A DNA stretch of 64,000 bases from Microbacterium sp. MYb66 (GTDB lineage Bacteria > Actinomycetota > Actinomycetes > Actinomycetales > Microbacteriaceae): assembly GCF_002979435.1 (NCBI RefSeq), contig NZ_PCOV01000007.1:62001-126000 (forward strand), written 5' to 3'. Positions 34,667 through 43,275 of this stretch are shown one piece after another. A program made the translations under genes and the position numbers. The notes beneath the pieces are model-generated. The model did no database searches, was not told where the DNA came from, and saw only the letters and a list, made by a program, of their open reading frames with translations. Every line of letters begins with the position of its first letter. Position 1 is the first letter of the stretch.

Positions 34667-35878
34667 ATGGACTCGAAAGTACTAACCACAAGCGCCTGGC
34701 GCGCCGCTGACGCCCTTCGCCCTGAGGTTCGTTCCCGGTGGATCGAAGCTCTCGCGGCGTTCTCTGATGCGCAGAGAGGGCGTGGCGTTAGCGCGGGGCT
34801 GATCACGAATCGCATCAAGCACGTCCGGCGATTCGCCCTGCACGCTCATGTCTCGCCGTGGCACGTCTCGTCCGAAGATGTTCAGGCGTGGACTGAATCG
34901 CTCGGTTCGCTCGCGCCGACAACGAGTGCGACGATGCGTGGATCGCTGCGGACCTTCTATCGATGGGGGCTGGCCGACGGGCGGGCGACATCCGATCCGA
35001 CCCAAGCCCTCGGGCGCGACCGGCTTCGGTTGCCGACTCCTGAGCAGTGGCGTCCTGAGCTAGTTGCGTTTGAGCGGCAATGCTTCGCCCTGGGAATGCT
35101 GCCGTCCACGGTGCATTCCTGGGGGGAGCGCCTGCGGACCTTTGCGCGTGCCCAGGCCACGCGAGCGCCCTACGACGTGACCGCCGATGATCTGTACGAA
35201 TGGATGGCGGGCAAGCGGTGGGCGCGGGAGACGCGACGAAATACCAAGAGTCTCCTGCGCACGTTCTATGGCTGGGCTGTTGACACTGGGCGAACCGACA
35301 GCGATCCGACACGCGCGTTGCCGAAGGTCAAGGCTGGCGACCCGGTGGCTCGCCCCGCCACCGACGACGAGTACGCGAGTGCCCTGCGGGCCGCGCGCGA
35401 TCCGCGCTGGCATCTCGCCCTCAGGCTTGCGGCTGAGATGGGGTTGCGGCGTGCTGAGGTCGTGCGCATTCACACGAAGGACCTTCGCCAAGATGCGGCG
35501 GGGCGGTCCCTTCTGACGGTGCATGGAAAGGGGGCAAAGATCCGTGTTCTCCCGGTCCCTCCGTCACTCGCGGTTATCCTCCGTGAGTTGTCGCCGGGCT
35601 ATGTCTTCCCCGGTCGGATGGTAGAGATGCAAGCGCACGCCACCAGTGACGGGCACCTGTCGCCGCGCTACATGGGTAAGCGCATCGCTGAGCTCCTGCC
35701 CCCGGGGATCACGATGCACACGCTGCGGCATCGGTTCGCCACCCGCGTGTACAACGTGAACCGTGACCTCCTGAGTACTCAGCGGCTGCTAGGGCACTCG
35801 TCCCCGGCAACGACGCAACGCTACGTCCAGATCAGCGACGAGAAGATGCGCGCTCTGGTGGAGGCGGTGGCATGGTGA
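34667..35878 (+). CDS. Tyrosine recombinase with doubled core-binding region
   Basis: A 403-residue recombinase from ATG 34667 (AAGG eight bases upstream); the frame opens earlier inside the tRNA repeat, but that is not coding. The catalytic set is complete: Arg261 (GLRRAE), Lys288 (GKGAK), His351 and Arg354 (HTLRHR), His377 (LLGHSS) and Tyr386. Unusually, two SAM-like core-binding units lie in tandem: SLRTFYRWGLADGRATSDPT (93-112) and SLLRTFYGWAVDTGRTDSDP (195-214) are clear copies. It begins 168 bp from attachment repeat 1. It could integrate element 1 or be a remnant of an earlier occupant. Confidence 0.85.
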   Translation: MDSKVLTTSAWRAADALRPEVRSRWIEALAAFSDAQRGRGVSAGLITNRIKHVRRFALHAHVSPWHVSSEDVQAWTESLGSLAPTTSATMRGSLRTFYRWGLADGRATSDPTQALGRDRLRLPTPEQWRPELVAFERQCFALGMLPSTVHSWGERLRTFARAQATRAPYDVTADDLYEWMAGKRWARETRRNTKSLLRTFYGWAVDTGRTDSDPTRALPKVKAGDPVARPATDDEYASALRAARDPRWHLALRLAAEMGLRRAEVVRIHTKDLRQDAAGRSLLTVHGKGAKIRVLPVPPSLAVILRELSPGYVFPGRMVEMQAHATSDGHLSPRYMGKRIAELLPPGITMHTLRHRFATRVYNVNRDLLSTQRLLGHSSPATTQRYVQISDEKMRALVEAVAW

Positions 35879-36168
35879 GCAGAGCACACGATCGGGTCTT
35901 TGAGTGCCCCATCTCATGGTGTCGGGGAGGTTGGGACGAGCATTCCGAGGGCGCGCCCGATCGATGGTTGCACGCCTCCGAGGTCTACCAGGTAACCCCG
36001 GGGATTCGAGTGAGTTGGCACCGAGAGGGTGCGGGGCCACTGACATGGGAACTTGCGGGTGGCGACGTAAGTGCCGCCGCTGAGTTCAGCACCGCCGCCG
36101 AGCTAGCTGCGGCGGTCCGAAAGACGGCAGATGCCGTTGAGTTCCTGGCTCTGACTGTCGCACACTAG
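35872..36168 (+). CDS. Small hypothetical protein overlapping the recombinase
   Basis: A 98-residue protein whose ATG overlaps the recombinase stop (ATGGTGA), so the two are coupled. No membrane segment or known domain is seen. It has two Cys residues (FECPISWC) near residue 11 and an Ala/Glu-rich helical C terminus (FSTAAELAAAVRKTADAVEF), resembling small phage proteins of unknown role. Confidence 0.55.
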   Translation: MVSRAHDRVFECPISWCRGGWDEHSEGAPDRWLHASEVYQVTPGIRVSWHREGAGPLTWELAGGDVSAAAEFSTAAELAAAVRKTADAVEFLALTVAH

Positions 36169-36222
36169 ACGGCGGCTTGGCGCGCTTCAGCAACTCTTGG
36201 GGCATACATCGGCAGGCACAGC

Positions 36223-36696
36223 ATGGAGAATCGGTACGCTCGGACTGTGGCTGGTCAACGAAGGTTCCTTGTGCTCATGGTGTTGCCGGTCCTGGCAGCG
36301 GGTCTTGTGTCTTGCTCTTCGGGACCGGGGGACCCGTCGGCGGTATGCGAGCAGACGGTTGTGGACGTCCTGGCCGCCGAGAAAAACCTGTACGACACGC
36401 ATCCGCTTTGGGATGTTGCTGTCCCAGGCGTCGATGCAAGCGACGAGGAGTTCGCCGCATACGAGGCTTTGCAAGCGGATGAAGAGGCGCAATGGACCGC
36501 GATCTATGCTCCCGTCTACGCTAACTGCGAGAGTCCCGCCGATTGGTGGGCGGCGGCGAACAAGTATCCAGGAATAGCAGGGCTTACCGGCACCGACTAC
36601 CTAAGCCCTGAGGACCTTCAGCACTGGTGTACGGGAAGTGAAACCCAGCCCGCTTGTGTTGGCGTCGAAGAGTGGATTGCGTCGAACCCTGGGTGA
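36223..36696 (+). CDS. Element-encoded lipoprotein
   Basis: A 157-residue protein with a signal peptide ending in the lipobox GLVSC (Cys at about residue 31), so it is exported and lipid-anchored. The mature part is acidic, Trp-rich and has four further Cys that could pair (CEQ, NCE, WCTG, ACV). No family is recognised. An in-frame GTG at 36247, 6 bp after TACGCT (36235-36240), is an alternative leaderless start. Surface lipoproteins on prophages and satellites often block superinfection; that is only an analogy here. Confidence 0.7.
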   Translation: MENRYARTVAGQRRFLVLMVLPVLAAGLVSCSSGPGDPSAVCEQTVVDVLAAEKNLYDTHPLWDVAVPGVDASDEEFAAYEALQADEEAQWTAIYAPVYANCESPADWWAAANKYPGIAGLTGTDYLSPEDLQHWCTGSETQPACVGVEEWIASNPG

Positions 36697-37180
36697 GTTG
36701 TCACCACGCGATCGCTGCTTCCCCCAGGCGGGCATCTACTGATGTTCCGGGGAAAAACACGCCTGTAGAGCCATAGGCGGGGGTTGCTTCGCGGCCACTA
36801 AAAAAGGGTCTTGCGTTGCCCCTGGGTCAGCCGCGCTCTATGCTTCATGCTCGCCGGAGAAGGTGCACCGAGGCCCAGAATTAAGGCCGGATATCTCGCC
36901 TAGCTTGGTACGTGTGAGCGAAGCGCTCGCGTCGAAACCAGACTGATAGCGAAAGGTGGGCCGAATGCCGAAGCGGCACCCTAGACTCCGCGCCATGCCA
37001 GAGACAGCCGTGATCATGTACGAGGAAAGACTCACCGACGACATCCTCGATCGTCCAAGTCAACGCCCTCTCATCCTCTACCGCATCGTCAGCATCGATG
37101 CTCCGCCGCAGCTTGCGGCAGAAGGTGTCATGCCAGTGGCTGCATAGACCTACTGACGCAACGGTTTCGCGCGGGAGGGC

Positions 37181-37322
37181 GTGCCACACGCCACATCGCC
37201 ACAGGGTCATAAATCACCTGATCAGAAGTCATCATTGCTTGTGGCGGCGAGTGATGTTGTGGTGTTGTGGCGTTCTTGCGTCAGATTGATCGTCTGCCAC
37301 ACCGCCACATCGCCACACGCCA
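37181..37322. repeat. Iteron-like GCCACA repeat cluster, candidate replication origin of element 1
   Basis: Direct copies of the word GCCACA(C/T)CGCCACA occur at 37183-37203 and 37295-37318, and inverted copies (TGTGGCG and TTGTGG words) at 37239-37272. The cluster lies in a gene-free stretch (36697-37505), 180 bp past the end of the ATPase gene of the primase-polymerase operon, where origins of primase-carrying satellites are often found. I see no convincing gene in the stretch; short frames there lack codon bias. Confidence 0.5.
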
Positions 37323-37505
37323 GAGACAATCGCCCCGGGATGATCCTTGCGGTTCGGTCCCGGGGCGACTGCTCACATGAAGTCATGCACTCTAGATGTG
37401 TGCCTGAGGCAAGAGGTTGGCCTGGGTGCTCTGCCTAGTGAGAACATAGCACCCCCCTTTCCCCCCTATCGGGAACTCGCGGTTTCAAGAGATTAGCACA
37501 TGACT

Positions 37506-38693
37506 TCACCACTTGATCACCAGCCCCTCCCGCACCATCTGATCGAGCACGGGCCGGTCTCCACGTGTAAGCGCCCGTTTGACGTAGCCCCACGCTGCGC
37601 CCGTCGCCCGCACCTCCGCCACCTTGGCGACGATGCGGTCCTCTTGGGCGGCCTCCGCACGTAGCTCGCTCGGGTCGGGCGCGAGCGCTTCTGCGCGCAT
37701 ATCAGCCAGCGTGTCATCGGAGTGACGGAGTACCGCGCCTGCCAGGTGCCAGTCCTCGGAGGTGAGCACGGATCGTCCGGCCATGTTCGCGAGCGCAATC
37801 GCGATGAACGCACGGTTCAGGACACGGCGACTGTCCTCGGGGTCGCGCTCTCCGCGCATGGCCGCCCGCTGATCCGCTTCGTGCGCTGCATCCATCTCAG
37901 GCAGGGCATCGACGTAGCGCACGCTATCCCACTGATCTAGCGGTACTGCGACCGCGTCGGTCTCAGCGCCGGGGCGCATAGCGTCAGCGGCTTCCGCGTC
38001 CTCGGTTGAGAACCACAGGAACCGCGCTGTAAGTCCACCTGCCACGGCGGACTCGTTCAGCAGAGGTTCGGCACGGCGTGGCTGGACGGCGATTGTGACC
38101 ACTGCGCGATACGAACCGGGCGGAATCGAGAGGCCGTCACCGCGCGAGTTCTGCCCGCCCAGCCGTTCACCCGATGTCAGCGACTTGATGGAGTCGAGTA
38201 CGGTCGATCCGCTTCGCGCACCCTGAGCGCCGAGTTGACCGACCTCATCCCAGTGCAGCCACGCCGCCCGGTCGTGTCGCCGCCATGCCAGTGCCGGGTC
38301 GCCGTCGCTCCCCTTGTCTGCACTCATGTATCCGAGAAGCGCGGGGATGCCCTCACCACTGCGCACCATCGTGCTCTCGGGTACGTCTTCACCGATCCAA
38401 TGCACGGCGGTCTCAGCGGCGCTCACCGCCGTTGACTTCCCTGCGCCCGAGCGGCCAACGAGACCCACCGCCAGATTGATTGGAGACCCCTCGGGGCGCA
38501 GTGCCGAGCGATACCGCACCGGGTGCGGGATCGTGAGCAGTGCCCGCGTGAGTGCGATCGCGAGCAACGCCCACGGTGACGCGATTCGCCGTCGCGCTTC
38601 CCATCGCAACGCAACCAGTTCCGGGCGGTCACTGTCCCAGAACGCGGTGGCGGGCGGCAGTGAGGGTGCGCGCGGCGAATCGTTCGCAGTCAC
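37506..38693 (-). CDS. Replication ATPase/helicase-like protein (DUF3987-like)
   Basis: A 395-residue protein overlapping the primase-polymerase stop by 4 bp. Walker A GRSGAGKST occurs at about residue 79 and Walker B-like AAWLHWDEVG near 148; FLWFSTEDAEAADAM follows near 226. The order of a primase-polymerase followed by a P-loop ATPase is standard for small integrative elements and satellites, where the two drive replication from a local origin. It is the last gene of a leftward operon starting at the excisionase-like gene. Confidence 0.75.
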   Translation of the reverse strand: MTANDSPRAPSLPPATAFWDSDRPELVALRWEARRRIASPWALLAIALTRALLTIPHPVRYRSALRPEGSPINLAVGLVGRSGAGKSTAVSAAETAVHWIGEDVPESTMVRSGEGIPALLGYMSADKGSDGDPALAWRRHDRAAWLHWDEVGQLGAQGARSGSTVLDSIKSLTSGERLGGQNSRGDGLSIPPGSYRAVVTIAVQPRRAEPLLNESAVAGGLTARFLWFSTEDAEAADAMRPGAETDAVAVPLDQWDSVRYVDALPEMDAAHEADQRAAMRGERDPEDSRRVLNRAFIAIALANMAGRSVLTSEDWHLAGAVLRHSDDTLADMRAEALAPDPSELRAEAAQEDRIVAKVAEVRATGAAWGYVKRALTRGDRPVLDQMVREGLVIKW

Positions 38694-39463
38694 AGGCCGC
38701 GCCCCTGCGCTCGGAGGGCAGAGGCAATGGTGCGAGCGGACTCGACTTGGGACAGTCCGGCGACGATTCCGGCACCTTCGAGTAGGTCGAACGTCTCAGG
38801 GGGGTGTCCGTCCCGGACGGCTTGACATGCGGCCCAGAACAGCATCTCGTTGCGCTTGCCTTCGGCGGCACCCTGCACGGCCTCCACAAGATGCAATGCT
38901 CGCGCGGATAGGGGTACGCCCTGCCGCGTTGCCGTGTGTGTCGGTGTGCGGACAGTGGCGGGGCGCAACAGCGCGAGCAAGGGTGCCGGGATGTCGGCCA
39001 CCGGGTGATGCTCCCACCGGTACGGGTCGCCGGTCGACGGGTGCAAACTCGGCGGCATCACGCAGTACCCGCGATCGGTCTTCACATCAATCCCAGACGG
39101 CAGTCGGACGGCGGAGACCTGCCCGCCTGGATGCCGGAAGTACAGGTGTCGCCCGCCCGTACCACGCCCCGAGTGTACGGTCAGAGTTGCCGGGAGAGGC
39201 TCGCCTGCCGCCGCCGTAAGTGCGTCGAGCGAACCGCCGTTCTGAGGGTCGATATCGAGCACCAGCAGCGATGACGGCACGCGAGCGCCGACATTGTGAG
39301 CCGTGCCGTTCGGCCACCAACGTGCGATCTGCGCCGCGTCGGTCGTCGCATCCTTTACGCCGTGCCGAGTTCGCGGCACCTTGCCGTTGAGGGGCAGCAC
39401 GGGCCACCCCTTCGCCGCGAGCCGCAGCGCATCCGCTCGGGACGGGAGCAGGTAACCAGTCAT
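38690..39463 (-). CDS. Bifunctional DNA primase/polymerase (PrimPol) domain protein
   Basis: A 257-residue protein from ATG 39463 (GTG at 39472 also possible). It contains the primase-polymerase motifs: ALRLAAKGWPVLPL near residue 13, metal-binding LDIDPQNGG near residue 70, GGRHLYFRHPGG near 104 and GIDVKTDRGYCVMPPSLH near 126. It primes replication of the element. It overlaps both neighbours by 3-4 bp within a five-gene leftward operon. Confidence 0.87.
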   Translation of the reverse strand: MTGYLLPSRADALRLAAKGWPVLPLNGKVPRTRHGVKDATTDAAQIARWWPNGTAHNVGARVPSSLLVLDIDPQNGGSLDALTAAAGEPLPATLTVHSGRGTGGRHLYFRHPGGQVSAVRLPSGIDVKTDRGYCVMPPSLHPSTGDPYRWEHHPVADIPAPLLALLRPATVRTPTHTATRQGVPLSARALHLVEAVQGAAEGKRNEMLFWAACQAVRDGHPPETFDLLEGAGIVAGLSQVESARTIASALRAQGRGL

Positions 39464-39765
39464 CGTAGACACCCCATCTCCCGATTCAGGCGAGAGAGGA
39501 TCTGCACGGCTGACCGCCGCTCCACCTCTGTGAGCGGGTGCAGCACGTCGCCCCGGCGTTCGACCGCCGTGAATGCGGCTTCGACTCGGGCCGTGTAGTC
39601 GCCACGGCGCACGCTTCCTCGCACGTCGTGATTGAACTGCGAGTACGCGTATGCGGCGGCGCGCACATACTCGGGTTGCCCACTGGGCAGTGTCACCTCA
39701 ACCGAGCGCAGCCCCGACAGCAGCAGCGCTCGCGGGCGGTGTGCGGGATGCGGACGACGGTTCAC
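39460..39765 (-). CDS. Small hypothetical protein of element 1
   Basis: A basic 101-residue protein placed between the next gene and the primase-polymerase with 4-bp overlaps at both ends. The C-terminal half (TEVERRSAVQILSRLNREMG) is helical. No domain is recognised; the tight coupling and conserved direction support a real gene. Confidence 0.6.
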   Translation of the reverse strand: MNRRPHPAHRPRALLLSGLRSVEVTLPSGQPEYVRAAAYAYSQFNHDVRGSVRRGDYTARVEAAFTAVERRGDVLHPLTEVERRSAVQILSRLNREMGCLR

Positions 39766-40037
39766 AGTGCGCCCACCTTCCGCAGATACGCGGCACCACG
39801 CGACACATCTGCGCGCGAGGGCATCACGCTCAGACCCGAGAAGGCCGCGAACTGCGCGAGGGCAAGCCGGACGAGTCGAGAGTTCTCCTGTTCGTTGCTC
39901 ACGGCGCGGACGACTGAGGGCGAAAGGTGGGCAAGCGCCCCGTGCAGATACTGGGCAGTGAGTGGAGCGGCCTCAGCGAGTGGGCTAAACGGTCGCGGTT
40001 CGCGGAGCACATGCCACGAGGCGCGAGGCGCGGTCAT
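39762..40037 (-). CDS. Small hypothetical protein of element 1
   Basis: A 91-residue protein overlapping its neighbours by 4 bp on each side. It is mostly helical (LVRLALAQFAAFSGL near residue 56) without membrane segments or known motifs. It lies immediately after the excisionase-like gene in the replication operon. Confidence 0.6.
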   Translation of the reverse strand: MTAPRASWHVLREPRPFSPLAEAAPLTAQYLHGALAHLSPSVVRAVSNEQENSRLVRLALAQFAAFSGLSVMPSRADVSRGAAYLRKVGAL

Positions 40038-40255
40038 CGTGCACCGCCCGTCGTTGGGGCGAGTGTGCTTGCGGCGATGTACTCGCGGACATCGGCGGGG
40101 CGCAGTCGGACGTATCGTCCGATCTTGACGACGGGGAGACGTCGCTCATCGATGATCTTGCGCACGTAGCGCGGTGCCAAACCAGTTGCGGCGGCGGTTT
40201 CGTTCACGTCCCAGAGAGTGAACTCGGTTTCTTCGGTGGGGTGCAGAGTGCCCAT
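40034..40255 (-). CDS. Excisionase-like helix-turn-helix protein
   Basis: A 73-residue protein from ATG 40255 with GAAGGG upstream; the frame can be extended to 40345, adding a segment with a CCPGCG motif, and this longer form cannot be excluded. The central part TLWDVNETAAATGLAPRYVRK followed by LPVVKIGRYVRLRPADVREY (shown in pieces) is the winged MerR-like fold of phage excisionases and element regulators. It heads the replication operon and lies upstream of the integrase 40703-42064. Confidence 0.75.
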   Translation of the reverse strand: MGTLHPTEETEFTLWDVNETAAATGLAPRYVRKIIDERRLPVVKIGRYVRLRPADVREYIAASTLAPTTGGAR

Positions 40256-40630
40256 GGCGGGTTGCCCTTCGTATGTGTCTGGGCAGACCGTTCCCGGGCG
40301 CGGCATCGAGCCGCATCCCGGGCAACAGAAACTGCCCTGACCCATTCCCGTGGGGGTCTACACATACGCCGGACTATCCGACTAGAACCGTCATACGCAT
40401 TTGCTTGCGTACCGTTCCTCGCCTAACTGCACATCTCACGATCAGAAGGAACATGTCCGTCTGGGATGGGCTCGGGTACACGCCACATCCGCACGTTATC
40501 TCGGGACGAGAGTAGCGGTACTGAGACGCACATACGGCGCATTGCCGCAACTTCGGCGTGTCGGCGTTCTGGACCTGGGACGGGTCGCCCTATTCGGCTT
40601 CGAGCTGCAAGAGCGGCTGCATGACGAGAG

Positions 40631-40658
40631 ACGGCCCTCACCGTGAGGCAAGGGCCGT
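40631..40658 (-). terminator. Hairpin downstream of integrase 2
   Basis: ACGGCCCT (40631-40638) pairs with AGGGCCGT (40651-40658), enclosing a 12-base loop, 45 bp past the integrase stop. A separate perfect 8-bp inverted repeat, GTCAACCA/TGGTTGAC with one central base, lies at 40665-40681. The remainder of 40346-40630 shows no gene. Confidence 0.6.
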
Positions 40659-40702
40659 TCTGGCGTCAACCAATGGTTGACGAGCGATGCGCTGTGCTGT
40701 CG

Positions 40703-42064
40703 TCAGGCAGACGCCGCGAGCTTCCCGTAGAGGGCATCCATGTTCCGAGCCAGGGCGGCATCTGACTCGGCTGCAGTGTGCGCATAGATGTTTGCCGCGC
40801 GCATGGTGGCGTGCCCGAGTCGCGCCTGTACCTCAGGGACGGATGCTCCCGCGCGGTAGGCGAGCGTTGCTCCGGTATGGCGAAGGTCATGCCACCGCAG
40901 TTCGGTGCGTCCGACGTTGGCGCGGGCGGCACGGAAGTGGCGTGAGAGCGTGGCGTTCGCGGTGGGGGAGCCGTCCGCGTTCGGGAACAGCAGCGCGTCC
41001 GCTTCGACGGCGACGTGCGCGGCCATGTGCTCGCGAAGTTGCGTGACGATGAACGCGGGTAGGTGAACGGTGCGGTAGCTCTTCGCCGTCTTCGTCTTGC
41101 CGAATCGGATCGGCTGGCCTGGCACTTGCTCAAGTGCTCGCTCAACCCGAACCGTACCTGTCGCGAGGTCAACGTGCCGCCGCGCGAGAGCGAACAGTTC
41201 CCCGTAGCGAAGCCCACTCCAGGCGGCGAGCGTCACCGCAACCGCGTATCGCGACGGCATGTGCGCGGCGATCTGCGCCACCTCGGCGGGACTGGCGGTG
41301 GGGCGCTCGCGATGCGCGACCTGACCCGCGCCCTTGATCTGGCAGGGGTTCGCTGTGAGCAGTCCATCGGTGACAGCGGTGGAGAGGATCGAGCGGAGCA
41401 CGCGGTATGCCTGAGCGGCGGTCGTTTCCCCCGCTGTTTCAATCGGCACGACGACAGGCGACTTGCGTCGTGCTGGCTGTGGCTCGCCCGCCGCGCGCCA
41501 TGCCTTCGTGACGGCGGCGGGCAGTTGCCCCGTGGTGGCGACGTGAATGCCTTTGCTGCGCGCCCAGACGCGCGCAGGGTGCTCGGCGCGCTCATGCTCG
41601 CGCGTCAACTGTCGCGTGGCAGATGCGCGAGCTTCGGTGAGCGTAGCCGCGCGCCAGGTGCGCACAGTCGCCGGGGTCAGATCGCTGACATCCATGGCCC
41701 CGAGTTCGACGCCGCGAGATGAGTCGTGCTGGCCGACGCGCGGAAGAATCCACCGATCGAGGTTGCGGCGATACAAGTCGCGTGTGCGCGGCGCGAGGTC
41801 GGGGCGCGATCCCAGCCAATCCCAGGCGTAAGCGGCGAGGGTTACGCGTCCGGCTTCGGGGTCGCGCCAGGTGCCGCGCACCCGGTCCGCGAACTCGGTA
41901 GCGAGCCACGCCTCAGCTTCGGCCTTGGTGGTGAAGGTGCGGGGCGCGTTGAACGTTCGGCCCTCGCGGCGGTAGAACGCGCGCCAGCGCCCGGAGGGTA
42001 GTTGGCGCACGGTGCCGAGCGCCCCGGGCGCGCGACGGGTGGCGGTCTTCACGCGGCGGGTCAC
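40703..42064 (-). CDS. Phage-type tyrosine integrase (integrase 2, element 1)
   Basis: A 453-residue integrase from a GTG start overlapping the preceding small gene (GTGA). The N terminus holds an AP2-like/arm-binding region (QLPSGRWRAFYRREGRTF near residue 20), followed by a core-binding domain that contains an unusual insert rich in Arg/Ala (about 130-200), and a catalytic domain with Arg in SGLRYGEL, HDLRHTG, LGHATMRAANIY. It lies 440 bp from attachment repeat 2 and is the most likely enzyme for the element-1/tRNA-Gly integration. Confidence 0.88.
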   Translation of the reverse strand: MTRRVKTATRRAPGALGTVRQLPSGRWRAFYRREGRTFNAPRTFTTKAEAEAWLATEFADRVRGTWRDPEAGRVTLAAYAWDWLGSRPDLAPRTRDLYRRNLDRWILPRVGQHDSSRGVELGAMDVSDLTPATVRTWRAATLTEARASATRQLTREHERAEHPARVWARSKGIHVATTGQLPAAVTKAWRAAGEPQPARRKSPVVVPIETAGETTAAQAYRVLRSILSTAVTDGLLTANPCQIKGAGQVAHRERPTASPAEVAQIAAHMPSRYAVAVTLAAWSGLRYGELFALARRHVDLATGTVRVERALEQVPGQPIRFGKTKTAKSYRTVHLPAFIVTQLREHMAAHVAVEADALLFPNADGSPTANATLSRHFRAARANVGRTELRWHDLRHTGATLAYRAGASVPEVQARLGHATMRAANIYAHTAAESDAALARNMDALYGKLAASA

Positions 42065-42390
42065 AGGTCATCACCCGCCGTCGCGGCGAGACGCGCATTT
42101 CCCTCGTGGCTGATGGGATCGCTCAGTGGCGGCAGCATCGCGGCGGGAATGCCGAGTGCGTCAGCTACGGCGGCGCGTGCGTTGAGCATCGCCGCGTGTG
42201 CGTCGTCGAATGCCCGTGCGGCGTGCTCTCGATAGCTCTCGTCGCGGACGGCGCGTGCGGTCGCGTAGGCGTCGATCAGGGTGAGCAGTCCGCCTGGGGT
42301 TGGCGTGGGAGCGCCGCCCTTGCGGATAGTGGCGAGTCCGGCCTGGGACGAGATGCGGGCGGCGGGTGAGGACGGGTGTTCAAGTGCCAT
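42061..42390 (-). CDS. Small hypothetical protein upstream of integrase 2
   Basis: A 109-residue protein from ATG 42390 (GAGAGG upstream), coupled to the integrase by a 4-bp overlap. The C-terminal half (ARAFDDAHAAMLNARAAVADALG) is a long helix; no DNA-binding motif is obvious. It could assist integration or excision, but nothing in the sequence proves this. Confidence 0.6.
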   Translation of the reverse strand: MALEHPSSPAARISSQAGLATIRKGGAPTPTPGGLLTLIDAYATARAVRDESYREHAARAFDDAHAAMLNARAAVADALGIPAAMLPPLSDPISHEGNARLAATAGDDL

Positions 42391-42505
42391 GTTCTGGCCT
42401 CTCGCTTGTCCCGTGAGTGCACGGGAGGTTACGAGAGGGTCTGAACTCGCTCTCAATACAGCCACCGAAGCGACCCGAAAATACGCGACGATCGGGTGTT
42501 TCTAA

Positions 42506-42554
42506 GTGGAGGGACTGACGGGAATCGAACCCGCGCTATCTGCTTGGGAAGCAG
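42506..42554. repeat. Attachment-site direct repeat 2 (junction of elements 1 and 2)
   Basis: Bases 42506-42550 equal repeat 1 (45 bp), and bases 42507-42554 equal 49126-49173 (48 bp) in the intact tRNA-Gly. It therefore serves as right end of element 1 and left end of element 2. The following stretch to 42827 has no gene that I can support. Confidence 0.88.
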
Positions 42555-42827
42555 GTGGCGGCCCTTCTCCTGACCCCGGAACGGCGCACTCTCCACGGGC
42601 AGGCCTACCGTCCAGTACCCCCGGTTAGTGGCACGTACCTCCCTCTAATGGCACGGTTCTGGCACGGCTCCAGCGGCGGGGAGGCAGGTTTGCGCTTGTG
42701 CACAAGGAGAGTCATCCGCGCTCCATGTCCGACGTCGCGTGTAACGTCACTCATCCGACACCACGTCTTGGCCCAGCCGGTGATCAGGTGTCACTGCTAC
42801 ATTGGGGCCAGTCGGAAAGGGGGAGCC

Positions 42828-43262
42828 ATGGCCAACGTGCAAGATGTTGCCGCGTATATCGTGACGAAGTGCGGCGAGATGACCGCGATGAAGTTGCAGA
42901 AACTTGTGTACTACTCACAGGCCTGGCACCTCGTCTGGTCAGAGCGCCCTCTTTTTGATGAGGAAATCCAAGCCTGGGCGAACGGCCCTGTGGTGTACGA
43001 CCTGTACCGGAAGCACTCCGGCCAGTTTCGAGTCTCGGATTGGCCCGAGGGTGATGTGTCGCACCTCAGCGCGGATGAAACGGGCTCGATCGATGCCGTC
43101 ATCGACGCATACTTTCCCTTCACGGCTCACCAGTTGAGCGAGATGACTCACCAAGAAGACCCCTGGTTGATGGCACGCGAAGGGCTGAGCGACGGGGCTC
43201 GGAGTAACCGACCGATCACACTTGCCTCGATGCACGAGTACTACTCGGCTCGCACCGCCTGA
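42828..43262 (+). CDS. Panacea-domain (DUF4065, GepA/SocA-like) antitoxin
   Basis: A 144-residue protein from ATG 42828, preceded by AAAGGGGGAG. The sequence follows the Panacea domain: VAAYIVTKCGEMTAMKLQKL at residues 7-26, YYSQAWHLVW, then FDEEIQAWANGPVVYDLYRK (45-64) and a terminal MHEYYSA. Proteins with this domain neutralise very diverse toxins encoded next door. The partner here is the 166-residue gene starting 13 bp downstream. A -10-like TACATT (42798-42803) precedes the pair. Confidence 0.88.
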   Translation: MANVQDVAAYIVTKCGEMTAMKLQKLVYYSQAWHLVWSERPLFDEEIQAWANGPVVYDLYRKHSGQFRVSDWPEGDVSHLSADETGSIDAVIDAYFPFTAHQLSEMTHQEDPWLMAREGLSDGARSNRPITLASMHEYYSARTA

Positions 43263-43275
43263 CCCGCGGACGGCA

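Noticed and set aside
36956..37147. A 63-codon frame in the gene-free part of element 1
   Set aside because: No ribosome site, no coupling, no domain; codon use is unlike neighbours.
37181..37322. Reading the GCCACA repeats as a CRISPR-like array
   Set aside because: Repeats are short, irregularly spaced and partly inverted, which fits an origin or protein-binding sites, not CRISPR.
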